64,000 bases of DNA from positions 372,001 to 436,000 of the forward strand of contig JADJON010000001.1 in the NCBI GenBank assembly GCA_016713765.1. Direction: 5' to 3'. The stretch's first letter is position 1, and every line of letters begins with the position of its first letter. The DNA comes from Bacteroidota bacterium (GTDB lineage Bacteria > Bacteroidota > Bacteroidia > AKYH767-A > 2013-40CM-41-45). The position numbers and the translations under genes were made by a program. This document shows positions 54,684 through 62,798 of the stretch, piece by piece. The notes under the pieces were generated by a model. The model ran no database searches. It was not told where the DNA came from and worked only from the letters and a program-made list of their open reading frames with translations.

Positions 54684-56273
54684 TCAGTTCCGAATAACCT
54701 TCAGACAGCGCACACCAGTCTCATTGATCAGTTGGAGCAGATAAACTCCGGCCGGGTACTGTTGGAGTGAGAACACCGTGCCCGCGTCCGCTTGCCGACT
54801 CTCCAGCAATCGTCCGTCCAAAGAAAGTATCCGGGCACTTGTTCCGGGCGCTTGTCCGCGAACCCACAACAGATCACTGATCGGGTTCGGGAATACGACC
54901 GCATCGGAAGCCGCGATACCGCTGACCCCGCTGGGCAATGGCGCACTCACCTTGCCAACAATGGTACGGTAGGCTTCGCCGGTATTGACGAGGAACGGTC
55001 CGTAGGTAGCGCTGTCGGTAACGGTGGAGGTAAACCAGACTTCATTGGCCGGTCCTACGGCGAGTGACTGGGTATAATCGTATCCGGTCGATCCGCCGAT
55101 GAGGCCGTGGATCACACTGCCATCGGCAGGATGGAAATAGAGGATGGCGGTGCTTTGCGAAAACGAGCTGCCGGATGACAGCACGACACCATTACCCCAA
55201 TCCACGGTCGCGCGTTGATTACCGATCAATACAATGGTGCCATCGCTCAACCTGCTGAGGTAATGTTGCGCGAGCGGTTGAAGGTAGGAGAAGGGATCTG
55301 CGCCGACCGGCATCTGACGTCCCCAGGTAAAGAAACCGGTTGAATCGGCGTGCACCAGATAAAACGTCTGCGAATTCCCGGGAGACGGTAAGGAGATATT
55401 GCCCCAGGTGATGGAATCGAAGACGACACAGGAGAGGCTGACCGATCCGTCGTCGCCGGCGACGACTTCGGGTCGTTGAAAGGTGATGTCGTTGCCGGAA
55501 TAGGCCCAATGCGCGGTTCCGTCCGCACGCACGCGTGCTACGAATTGTCCGTAGGAAGTGATCGCGCTGATGGAAAGGTTGTTCACCGTCAGCGTCCCGG
55601 ATTCGTTCGCGCCGGAGAGATAACGATTGCCGAAAGGATCGATTGCGAGACCACTCAGCAGACGGATGCCGGAAACGCTATCGACCCGCTGCTCGTTTCC
55701 ATTGGCATCAAGTCGACAGATGACACTTTTGGAAAAATCACTGTGCGCATACCACACACTTCCATCCGGATGACGTGCCAGGCAACCGACCTCGTACGCA
55801 TCCGGATTTTCACGTGTCAGGTTACGTTTCCAATTCACCTGCCCGTTCGGGTCGATGGAAGCCAGGAAGCTGTTCGTCCAGAGACCGCCGAGCGTATTGT
55901 AGAGCGTATCGTTCACGCCCAGCAGGAGAGTGTCCATGAAGTATCCGTTGAGTACGCAATTTCCGTTTCCGTCGCTGATGACATGACGAAGATGGGCCTC
56001 GGGGCCGAACGGCAGTTCCCAGAGGAGTGTGCCACTTCCGTCGCGGCACTCGAGTAGTTGAAGGCCATAGATGTCGGACCCATAGATGACCGCGGAACTG
56101 TCGACACGAAATCCGACGGTATTTCCATTCGGCAATGCGGTGATCTGGCTGATCGGCATTCCCGGATTCATGTTGTATCGCATCGGGAACTCGCCGATCC
56201 AACTGAACTGTTGAGCCGGAGCGGTAAAGGTGAATAGCAGGAGCGTTGCAGAGAGGAGGTAAAGATGTTTCAT
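54684..56273 (-). CDS. Propeller-like secreted protein with T9SS sorting domain
   Basis: 529 residues from ATG 56273, before signal peptide KHLYLLSATLLLFTFTAPAQ. The body has repeats of about 50-60 residues with patterns such as LLWELPFGPEAHLRHVISDGNGN, VNWKRNLTRENPDAYEVGCLARHPDGSVWY and LLSGLAIDPFGNRYLSG, which look like beta-propeller blades of the SBBP/WD type. T9SS domain at the end (AVVFPNPISDLLWVRG ... YPAGVYLLQLINETG). No enzyme motif. It is transcribed towards the LOX-like gene, with 178 bases between (54506-54683). Confidence 0.82.
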   Translation of the reverse strand: MKHLYLLSATLLLFTFTAPAQQFSWIGEFPMRYNMNPGMPISQITALPNGNTVGFRVDSSAVIYGSDIYGLQLLECRDGSGTLLWELPFGPEAHLRHVISDGNGNCVLNGYFMDTLLLGVNDTLYNTLGGLWTNSFLASIDPNGQVNWKRNLTRENPDAYEVGCLARHPDGSVWYAHSDFSKSVICRLDANGNEQRVDSVSGIRLLSGLAIDPFGNRYLSGANESGTLTVNNLSISAITSYGQFVARVRADGTAHWAYSGNDITFQRPEVVAGDDGSVSLSCVVFDSITWGNISLPSPGNSQTFYLVHADSTGFFTWGRQMPVGADPFSYLQPLAQHYLSRLSDGTIVLIGNQRATVDWGNGVVLSSGSSFSQSTAILYFHPADGSVIHGLIGGSTGYDYTQSLAVGPANEVWFTSTVTDSATYGPFLVNTGEAYRTIVGKVSAPLPSGVSGIAASDAVVFPNPISDLLWVRGQAPGTSARILSLDGRLLESRQADAGTVFSLQQYPAGVYLLQLINETGVRCLKVIRN

Positions 56274-56486
56274 CAACAGGGGAGGTTTTCAACAAATTTA
56301 TTCGTTCCTAATTCAACTTTCTCTCTTCGATCGGAATTTAACAGACCGCTGACAAGTTGGTACAATTGATCAAAACGTTAACGCCTGAGCAACGGAAATC
56401 CATAATTACTTTCCTCGGCGCACTGACGGGTGAAGTGCCCGTGTCGGCGAAGCGATGACGAATGGATGATACCGGTACTTTCTTTT

Positions 56487-56494
56487 TACCTTTC
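56487..56494 (+). promoter_or_regulatory. -7 box of the membrane-bound hydrolase gene
   Basis: TACCTTTC (7 of 8 to TAnnTTTG) followed by CACC and the ATG at 56499; another near-leaderless arrangement. Confidence 0.35.
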
Positions 56495-56498
56495 CACC

Positions 56499-57035
56499 AT
56501 GCCCTCCTTCTTCGCGCATGCAATCTCAGCATTGCCACTTGCCAGATCCTTTGGCGGAAGCAACTTCCACAAGCTGGCGATCTGGTCGGCTGTATGCGCG
56601 GTATTACCGGATGCGGATGTGCTGGCATTCCGGTTCGGCATTCCCTATGAATCGATCTGGGGCCACCGGGGGATAACGCATTCGTTTTTCTTTGCCGCAT
56701 TGCTCTCGTCACTGCTGGTGCTAACAATTTTCAAAGCGTCCGGACCTCGGCGATTCACAATCTGGTGTTGCCTGTTTCTTGCGACAGCTTCTCACCCCTT
56801 GCTCGACGCACTGACCAATGGCGGGTTGGGTGTTGCACTGTGGGCGCCTTTCAGTGATGAGCGTTTCTTCTTTTCGTTTCGCCCGATCCAGGTATCGCCG
56901 ATCGGTGCGGGCGCGTTCTTCTCGGAATGGGGACTCCGGGTTCTCAAAAGCGAAGGGCTTTGGGTTGCCCTGCCTTCGCTCGCCTGGCTCGTTGTCGCTT
57001 CCATTCTTCGAAAATCCGCTACAAAAGCGGAATAG
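56499..57035 (+). CDS. Metal-dependent hydrolase, YdjM/DUF457-like membrane protein
   Basis: 178 residues from ATG 56499, which begins the family sequence MPSFFAHAISALPLA. Conserved His/Asp positions: FFAHAIS, LPDADVLAF, WGHRGITHSFFFA, ASHPLLDALTNGG. Four to five membrane helices. This family (LexA-regulated YdjM in E. coli) is predicted to bind metal in the membrane and hydrolyse an unknown substrate. The longer frame upstream is not supported. It follows the divergent propeller gene with a 225-base gap. Confidence 0.85.
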   Translation: MPSFFAHAISALPLARSFGGSNFHKLAIWSAVCAVLPDADVLAFRFGIPYESIWGHRGITHSFFFAALLSSLLVLTIFKASGPRRFTIWCCLFLATASHPLLDALTNGGLGVALWAPFSDERFFFSFRPIQVSPIGAGAFFSEWGLRVLKSEGLWVALPSLAWLVVASILRKSATKAE

Positions 57036-57039
57036 GACG

Positions 57040-57070
57040 TTTGGAGGGCACCCGGGCTTGGTTATCTTTG
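57040..57070 (+). promoter_or_regulatory. Complete Bacteroidota promoter (-33 and -7)
   Basis: TTTG at 57040-57043, 19-base spacer, TATCTTTG at 57063-57070. Both elements match the known -33 TTTG / -7 TAnnTTTG consensus with the right spacing. The gene start is 22 bases after the -7 box. Confidence 0.8.
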
Positions 57071-57092
57071 TGGCCCTTCCAACCAACTCACC

Positions 57093-58097
57093 ATGAAGAA
57101 GTTTTACGGCTTTATTGCCCTGCTTTGCTGTACCTACAACGCAAAGGCTCAACCAACATTAACCGCCTCTGGCATTAATCCAGTAATTGGCGATGTAGCG
57201 ATTGTTAAACGATTTACACCTAATTTGGCTCAAGCTGGTTCATCAGGAAGTCAGACATGGTCATTGGGTAGTATTACTCCAACGTCTACAATAAGTGCTG
57301 TCACACAGAACTCGATAGGCTCTACCTATGAAACGAGTTTCCCTCAATCCAATATTTGTGTTAAGTTGGGGAATGATTACGATTATTACCGTATATCGTC
57401 TGACACACTTGTACGTTATGGGAAAGTTGAGCTATCCATTGGTTACCCATATAGTAATGGGATGACACTTCTAAAATATCCTGTTAGTTACAACTCAACT
57501 CAGGCGGATGCTTATCGCATTGTTTACTCAGTTGGCGGGTCAATCTTAATCACGCGAAATGGAAATGTGAGCATCGTTGCCGATGCTTATGGGACTCTTA
57601 CAACACCGGACAGAACGTATTCGAATGTTTTAAGAGTTAAATCAACAGAGACCTATTCGGATTCAATTCGACAACTTTCCACAGGCATTATTACTGTTTC
57701 GAATGGAAGCTTGACTCGGTATACTTGGTACTCACAAGGAATTCGATACCCTATTTTGGAAATGTCATTTCCCTCATCCGGTTCAGCATCTGGGTTCTGG
57801 GCAAAATGGTCCGGTGTCGGCATCGAAGAAAACCTGGCCGCGCAACTGAACATGCTGGTCTACCCCAACCCGGCACAGGAGCGCAGCACGCTGAGTCTCG
57901 AACTCACGGAAGCATCCGACGTCATGGTTCGCGTACTCGATCTCCAGGGTCGTGAAGTGATCGCCGTTCCGATGGAACGTTACCTTCCCGGTAAACTTCA
58001 GCTTCCGCTGGATGTCGCCAACCTGGCTTCCGGCAACTACCTGTTGCAGGCCATTATCAACGATCGCAATGCTACGATCCGTTTCGACAAACAGTGA
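57093..58097 (+). CDS. T9SS-sorted secreted protein, compositionally mosaic
   Basis: 334 residues. Signal peptide KKFYGFIALLCCTYNAKAQ. A passenger of about 215 residues, rich in Ser/Thr/Tyr (SSGSQTWSLGSITPTSTI, YRISSDTLVRYGKVELSIGYPYSNG), is joined to a T9SS domain (LVYPNPAQERSTLSLELT ... LASGNYLLQAIINDRNATI). No function recognised. GC content shifts sharply at the join: hand counts give 40% in the 60 bases from 57181 and 37% from 57361, but 55% in the 60 bases from 57901, inside the sorting domain. The passenger is therefore probably foreign or fast-evolving. Confidence 0.85.
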   Translation: MKKFYGFIALLCCTYNAKAQPTLTASGINPVIGDVAIVKRFTPNLAQAGSSGSQTWSLGSITPTSTISAVTQNSIGSTYETSFPQSNICVKLGNDYDYYRISSDTLVRYGKVELSIGYPYSNGMTLLKYPVSYNSTQADAYRIVYSVGGSILITRNGNVSIVADAYGTLTTPDRTYSNVLRVKSTETYSDSIRQLSTGIITVSNGSLTRYTWYSQGIRYPILEMSFPSSGSASGFWAKWSGVGIEENLAAQLNMLVYPNPAQERSTLSLELTEASDVMVRVLDLQGREVIAVPMERYLPGKLQLPLDVANLASGNYLLQAIINDRNATIRFDKQ

Positions 58098-58117
58098 TCA
58101 TTTCCCCGCACAAAGAA

Positions 58118-58150
58118 AAACCCCGAAGGCGACAGCTTTCGGGGTTTCTT
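58118..58150 (+). terminator. Rho-independent terminator after the mosaic T9SS gene
   Basis: AAACCCCGAA (58118-58127) pairs with TTCGGGGTTT (58138-58147), a 10-bp stem with 10-base loop, then CTTGTTTTT. Confidence 0.8.
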
Positions 58151-58166
58151 GTTTTTGGCGGTACGT

Positions 58167-58838
58167 TTATTGTCGTTCCATCGCCTGCATGCCGGCGAAG
58201 GAAAGTGATGGGACGTTGTCCACTTTGTAATAGATCCTTCGCTCGCCGCCGGTAGGCTTTCCGTCAAGATCCTGGGTGCGGTAGATCCTGATCGCGCGAC
58301 AGATCGTGAGGTTGTCGAACCAGAAAAGGTCACCGCCGCGATAACCACCGTTTTGTTTCTCGGTCAGTTCAGGCAAATCAAAGCGTATATAGTTGTTTGC
58401 GGCGCGTTCGAACGCGCGGAACTCCGCATACTCCAGTTTTTTTGGATCAACGGCGGCGATGAAGATCTCCGGCTCGTTGTTCTGGTTGAGGTCGGCTACA
58501 AGTACTTGCCCGAGCAGACTGCCGCTCCAGCCCGTCACGAATTCGGGCAGCTCTTCGTTGGGCTTTGTGATCTTGATCGACAGTTCTGAATCGGCGTTAC
58601 CACGCACACGCACCGTGATCCGGACGTCACGCCAATTGACTTGTCGAAGATGAAGCGTGTCGTCCAATGATACGACCGGAGTCGGCTCGACCGCTTTCGT
58701 GTTCTCCGTGGCGACCGTTTCTACCGGCGCGGTCGTCACGACGGTTGTCGCGGCCTTGTTGTTCGGTTCGCGGGAAGAAGAACAGGACACGAAGGAAGTG
58801 ATCAGTCCGATCGTCAGCAGGTAGTGTATGGTCCTCAT
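58167..58838 (-). CDS. Lipoprotein with PliI-like C-terminal domain
   Basis: 223 residues from ATG 58838 with lipobox (MRTIHYLLTIGLITSFVSC). A Thr/Val/Glu-rich linker (about 30-70) follows. The C-terminal domain has VLVADLNQNNEPEIFIAAV, an FG-GAP/VCBS-like acidic turn, and then LPELTEKQNGGYRGGD and CRAIRIYRTQDLDGKPTGG, which remind me of the periplasmic inhibitors of invertebrate (I-type) lysozyme, PliI. I recall this pattern from such proteins but cannot confirm it here. Starts 29 bases after the TlpA-like gene on the same strand, likely one operon. Confidence 0.6.
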   Translation of the reverse strand: MRTIHYLLTIGLITSFVSCSSSREPNNKAATTVVTTAPVETVATENTKAVEPTPVVSLDDTLHLRQVNWRDVRITVRVRGNADSELSIKITKPNEELPEFVTGWSGSLLGQVLVADLNQNNEPEIFIAAVDPKKLEYAEFRAFERAANNYIRFDLPELTEKQNGGYRGGDLFWFDNLTICRAIRIYRTQDLDGKPTGGERRIYYKVDNVPSLSFAGMQAMERQ

Positions 58839-58866
58839 GCCGGGGAAGTTGAAATGCGAAGTGCGG

Positions 58867-60078
58867 TTATTCCGCCAGTAAACGATCAATGAAGGAGGAA
58901 AGTTCCGCCGTTTCCCTCTTGTAGGCCTCGCCGGTTGCCGGCCCGTTGAAACCGGAATGTACGCGTCGCACTTGTCCTTTGCGGTCGAGGATGATCGTGG
59001 TCGGAAAAGCGAATACCCGGTTCAGCATCGGCAGTGTCTTGGCGGCAGAATCCTTGTTTGCATAACCGCCATAGACCAACGGATATTCAACATGATGGAA
59101 GTTCCGAAACCGATCGATGTTTTTCCAAAGGCGTAAAGAATCGGTTGTGCGCTCGTATGCGATCCCGATGATCTCGACTCCCCGGTCACGGTGCATACGG
59201 TAGTAATCGCTCAGGAAGGCGGTTTCGTCCATACAGTTTGGACACCAACTACCCAGCAGTTGCACGATCAGGACCTTATTCACGAAGGACGGATGGCGCG
59301 GCGTCCAATATTTCCCGTTGCGATCAGCAAAGCTGAAATCGAGGGAGGAGTAACCGGGCCGCAGGAACGCCAGCGCATCGGGATCCGGCAAGGAGGCATC
59401 CGCGTTCCGGAACGCCACCCAGGTGTCGTGGTAGTGACGTCCGGAGAAAAAATGTCCTTGCAGCGAACTGTCGGATGTCAGCTCCGCTTCATATAAGAAC
59501 AGGTGAGAACCGTCGAAAGCTGAAAGGTGCAAACGGGATCCCGCCAGTTCACCTTCGAGGAATCGGTGGTCGCCCGTCGGGGTAAGGACAGTTCCGGTGA
59601 CACGCGCGCCGCTCTGTTCGAATTCCGCCACTGCAAAACGGTTCTCACCCTCTTCGCCGTCGAATATCACCTGCCATCTTCCGCTGATATCCGTGACAGG
59701 ACGTTCGGGACGATCCGAGAATCGAAATCCCTGACCGGCCGCTGCGCGAAATGGAACCACGTTTTGTGTTTTGCGCGCGTGGTTGAGAAAGAAACCGTTC
59801 AAGGAGTCGGCAGTATACCGGCAACGGACCTCTGCATCGAAGACTGGAAACCGAATAACCAAAGTGTCTCCGACCAAGGAGTACTCGTTTACCGGTAAAC
59901 GCTCCCTGCCGTTCATGATCTCCAGACCCTCCGAGGTCGACAAAAAATTGAAGGGTAACGAAAGGGTATCGTTGATCTGCAGTTCCGCTCTCCAAATGCC
60001 TTGCGTCAATGGACTCACGGTGGTTTGGGCAAAGCAGGTTTTTATGCTAAAGAACAACAGCAGCAACGCGCGTTTCAT
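58867..60078 (-). CDS. TlpA-like thiol-disulfide oxidoreductase, periplasmic
   Basis: 403 residues from ATG 60078 with signal peptide KRALLLLFFSIKTCFAQ. An N-terminal beta-rich domain (about 25-260, including WRAELQINDTLSLPFNF, ISGRWQVIFDGEEGENRF) of the type that precedes thioredoxin domains in Bacteroidota is followed by a thioredoxin fold with the active site LLGSWCPNCMDETAFL (CPNC), cis-Pro region FAFPTTIILDRKGQ and HSGFNGPATG. It reduces or exchanges disulfides in the periplasm, for example in cytochrome c or surface-protein maturation. A TATCTTTA box lies 4 bases upstream of the start on this strand. Confidence 0.9.
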   Translation of the reverse strand: MKRALLLLFFSIKTCFAQTTVSPLTQGIWRAELQINDTLSLPFNFLSTSEGLEIMNGRERLPVNEYSLVGDTLVIRFPVFDAEVRCRYTADSLNGFFLNHARKTQNVVPFRAAAGQGFRFSDRPERPVTDISGRWQVIFDGEEGENRFAVAEFEQSGARVTGTVLTPTGDHRFLEGELAGSRLHLSAFDGSHLFLYEAELTSDSSLQGHFFSGRHYHDTWVAFRNADASLPDPDALAFLRPGYSSLDFSFADRNGKYWTPRHPSFVNKVLIVQLLGSWCPNCMDETAFLSDYYRMHRDRGVEIIGIAYERTTDSLRLWKNIDRFRNFHHVEYPLVYGGYANKDSAAKTLPMLNRVFAFPTTIILDRKGQVRRVHSGFNGPATGEAYKRETAELSSFIDRLLAE

Positions 60079-60364
60079 GTCATAAAGATACGAAGGCACA
60101 AATAGTATTCGCATAAATGCGGTTGAGGTGAAGGGTATTACACAGTAGTCTTGCAGATGGCAAATACCTACGGAGAGGCGTATTTTCATGTGGTTTTTTC
60201 AACCGGATTTCGAAGAAAACAACTTGAACCAAGATGGCAGGGCGCTCTCCATGGAATTATCTTGGAAATATTGCGCCGTTTCCGATCGATTTTTATTTCC
60301 CCGTCAGTTCAGGGCCGTTAATATTTTAATTAGTTACTTTAGAATCCCCTTAAATCAAACCAAC

Positions 60365-60940
60365 ATGAAAAAGATTTTCACCCTGATGCTGCTGAGCGGA
60401 ATGTTTCTGGCAGCACAAGCGCAGACGGCGCAGGAGCCGACTGCCGAAGAGAAAGCTTGGATGGCCTACATGACCCCCGGTCCGATGCACAAAATGCTGG
60501 CGGATGCCGATGGTGAGTGGACAGAAGAAATGACGATGTGGATGGCGCCGGGTGCCGAACCCATGAAGAACACCGCCACTTGCGTCAACAAAATGATCCT
60601 CGGCGGGCGCTACCAGGAATCCCGGCACTCCGGGAATTTCATGGGGATGCCCTTCGAAGGTGTCAGCACCGTGGCGTATGACAACGCCATGAAAAAGTAC
60701 CTCAGCACCTGGATCGACAACATGGGTACCGGACTGATGTACATGGAAGGCGTTTACGATGAAGCCACGAAGGCGGTTCACTTCAAAGGCAAGATGGTCG
60801 ATCCCGTTTCCGGACAGGCGTTGGATTGTCGGGAGATCTTCTCGTTCATCGACAACGATACCCAGAAGATGGAGATGTTCCAGACCGAGCAGGGCAAGGA
60901 GCGTAAAACCATGGAGATCGTCTTCAAGCGCAAGAAGTAA
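60365..60940 (+). CDS. DUF1579 family secreted protein
   Basis: 191 residues from ATG 60365 with signal peptide KKIFTLMLLSGMFLAAQAQ. One DUF1579 domain: HKMLADADGEWTEEMTMWMAPGAEPM, GGRYQESRHSGNFMGMPFEG, TVAYDNAMKKYLSTWIDNMGTG and MEGVYDEATKAVHFKG. The function of the family is unknown; a lipocalin-like barrel has been suggested. The longer frame upstream lacks homology-like content. In the 286-base gap to the TlpA-like gene I see only a weak TACTTTAG at 60335. Confidence 0.85.
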   Translation: MKKIFTLMLLSGMFLAAQAQTAQEPTAEEKAWMAYMTPGPMHKMLADADGEWTEEMTMWMAPGAEPMKNTATCVNKMILGGRYQESRHSGNFMGMPFEGVSTVAYDNAMKKYLSTWIDNMGTGLMYMEGVYDEATKAVHFKGKMVDPVSGQALDCREIFSFIDNDTQKMEMFQTEQGKERKTMEIVFKRKK

Positions 60941-60956
60941 TCGAACGGTGTAAATA

Positions 60957-60992
60957 AAAAGGCCGGATGTGTTCCAACACATCCGGCCTTTT
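60957..60992. terminator. Strong terminator after the DUF1579 gene
   Basis: AAAAGGCCGGATGTGTT (60957-60973) and AACACATCCGGCCTTTT (60976-60992) form a 17-bp perfect stem with A and T runs outside, working on both strands. It separates the convergent DUF1579 and aldehyde dehydrogenase genes. Confidence 0.93.
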
Positions 60993-61008
60993 GTTGTTGG
61001 TATCAGGA

Positions 61009-62565
61009 TCAGATATCGAACTTGATGCCTTGCGCGAGCGGCAGGTTCGTGGAGTAGTTGATCGTGTTGGTCTGACGACGCATGTACGCCTTCCAGGCAT
61101 CGGAGCCGGATTCGCGACCGCCGCCGGTTTCTTTCTCACCACCGAATGCTCCGCCGATCTCGGCACCCGAAGTACCGATGTTCACATTGGCGATACCGCA
61201 GTCGGAACCTTCGTGTGACAGGAACTGCTCCATCTCGCGCATGTTCGTCGTGAAGATCGCGGAGGAAAGTCCCTGCGGGACGTCGTTCTGCATCGCGATG
61301 GCTTCGTCGATGGTCTTGTACTTGAGCAGGTACAGGATCGGCGCGAACGTCTCTTCCTGTACGATGTGGAAGCTGTTCTTCGCTTCAACGATGCAGGGCT
61401 TCACGTAGCAGCCGCCTTCATAACCGTCACCGGAGAGCACGCCGCCTTCGACGATCATCTTGCCGCCTTCCTGCTTCGCCTTTTCGATGGCTTTGAGGTA
61501 AGCGTCGACCGCGCCTTTGTCGATCAGGGGACCGACGTGGTTGTTCGCGTCGAGCGGATTGCCAATGCGCAATTGCGCGTAGGCCTTCTGGAGGACGCTG
61601 ACGGTCTTGTCGTATACGCTCTCGTGTACGATCAGGCGACGCGTCGAGGTACAACGTTGTCCGGCCGTACCGACCGCGCCGAAGACGGTACCGACCAGTA
61701 CCATGTTCAGGTCGGCGTTTTCGGAAACGATGATGGCGTTGTTGCCGCCAAGTTCGAGGATCGACTTGCCGAAACGCTGCGCGACGGCCGACGATACGAT
61801 CCGGCCAACGCGTGTTGAGCCGGTAAAGGATACCAGCGGTACGCGCTTGTCGTTGTTCATGCGATCGCCGACGTGATTGCCCACGAGTACGCAACTGACG
61901 CCTTCCGGAACATTGTTGGCTTTCAGTACAGAAGCGATGATGTTCTGGCAAGCAACCGCGCACAGCGGAACTTTCGAACTCGGCTTCCAGATGCACACGT
62001 CACCGCATACCCAGGCGATGGCGGCATTCCAACTCCATACTGCGACCGGGAAGTTGAACGCGGAAATGATGCCGACGATGCCAAGCGGATGCCATTGTTC
62101 GTACATGCGATGCTTCGGGCGCTCGCTGTGCATGGTCAGACCGTAGAGCTGACGCGACAGGCCGACGGCGAAATCGCAGATGTCGATCATCTCCTGCACC
62201 TCGCCAAGACCTTCCTGCAGGCTCTTGCCCATCTCATAGGAAACGAGCTTGCCCAGCGGGTCTTTGTACTTGCGGAATTGTTCGCCGATCTGCCGAACGA
62301 TCTCTCCGCGTTTCGGCGCGGGCATGTTGCGCCACACCTTGAAAGCCTCCTCCGCTGCGCGCAGGGTCTTTTCGTAATCGTCGGCCGTGGCTTGCTTCAC
62401 CTTTCCGATGAGGCTGCCGTCGGCTGGGGAATACGAAGAAATGATCTCACCGTCGGAGTCGGACCAACGGGTGCCCGTGCCGGCTCCCGGGTTGATGTCT
62501 TTCAGGCCAAGTGCCTTCAGGGCTTCTGCAATGCCGTAGTCCTGGAGCGTGGTAGTGTCTTTCAT
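61009..62565 (-). CDS. amaB: Aldehyde dehydrogenase of the ALDH7 (antiquitin, amaB/pcd) type
   Basis: 518 residues from ATG 62565. NAD(P)-dependent: GIISAFNFPVAVWSWNAAIA, IWKPSSKVPLC, FTGSTRVGR, LELGGNNAII with the general-base Glu, and FGAVGTAGQRCTSTRR with the catalytic Cys. The GTRWSDSDGEIISSYSPADG start and C-terminal SGAEIGGAFGGEKETGGGRESGSDAWKAY are typical of ALDH7 enzymes that oxidise piperideine-6-carboxylate/aminoadipate semialdehyde in lysine breakdown; betaine aldehyde is another substrate. The rest of the lysine pathway is not in this window. A TACCTTTG box lies 4 bases upstream of the start. Confidence 0.92.
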   Translation of the reverse strand: MKDTTTLQDYGIAEALKALGLKDINPGAGTGTRWSDSDGEIISSYSPADGSLIGKVKQATADDYEKTLRAAEEAFKVWRNMPAPKRGEIVRQIGEQFRKYKDPLGKLVSYEMGKSLQEGLGEVQEMIDICDFAVGLSRQLYGLTMHSERPKHRMYEQWHPLGIVGIISAFNFPVAVWSWNAAIAWVCGDVCIWKPSSKVPLCAVACQNIIASVLKANNVPEGVSCVLVGNHVGDRMNNDKRVPLVSFTGSTRVGRIVSSAVAQRFGKSILELGGNNAIIVSENADLNMVLVGTVFGAVGTAGQRCTSTRRLIVHESVYDKTVSVLQKAYAQLRIGNPLDANNHVGPLIDKGAVDAYLKAIEKAKQEGGKMIVEGGVLSGDGYEGGCYVKPCIVEAKNSFHIVQEETFAPILYLLKYKTIDEAIAMQNDVPQGLSSAIFTTNMREMEQFLSHEGSDCGIANVNIGTSGAEIGGAFGGEKETGGGRESGSDAWKAYMRRQTNTINYSTNLPLAQGIKFDI

Positions 62566-62569
62566 GCCG

Positions 62570-62577
62570 CAAAGGTA
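62570..62577 (-). promoter_or_regulatory. -7 box of the aldehyde dehydrogenase gene
   Basis: TACCTTTG, CGGC, ATG on the minus strand. The box is so close that transcription should begin at or next to the start codon. Confidence 0.55.
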
Positions 62578-62616
62578 CGGCAATAGCGGGAGGCATTGAA
62601 ATGACTTTCGCTTTAA

Positions 62617-62757
62617 GTTGAAAGTTGAACGGTGGAAAGTTGAAAGAAAAACAGGTTTTAGACGAGGAATTCGGAAGGGTAGCTGGTAACTAAAAACTAA
62701 TTCTCTTTCGCCCCATTAACCCGAAACCCGAAACTCGAAACGCGAAACCCGGAACAC
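62617..62757 (+). repeat. Intergenic heptad repeat, copy D
   Basis: GTTGAAA-type heptads at 62617-62650 and, further right, GAAACCC, GAAACTC, GAAACGC, GAAACCC, GGAACAC in unbroken phase at 62723-62757. Same families as copies A to C, without the AT-rich core. The region between shows nothing else. Confidence 0.8.
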
Positions 62758-62798
62758 GCATCCGATTTTCCTTTTCAGATTCGCTATTTTGCCCCCTC

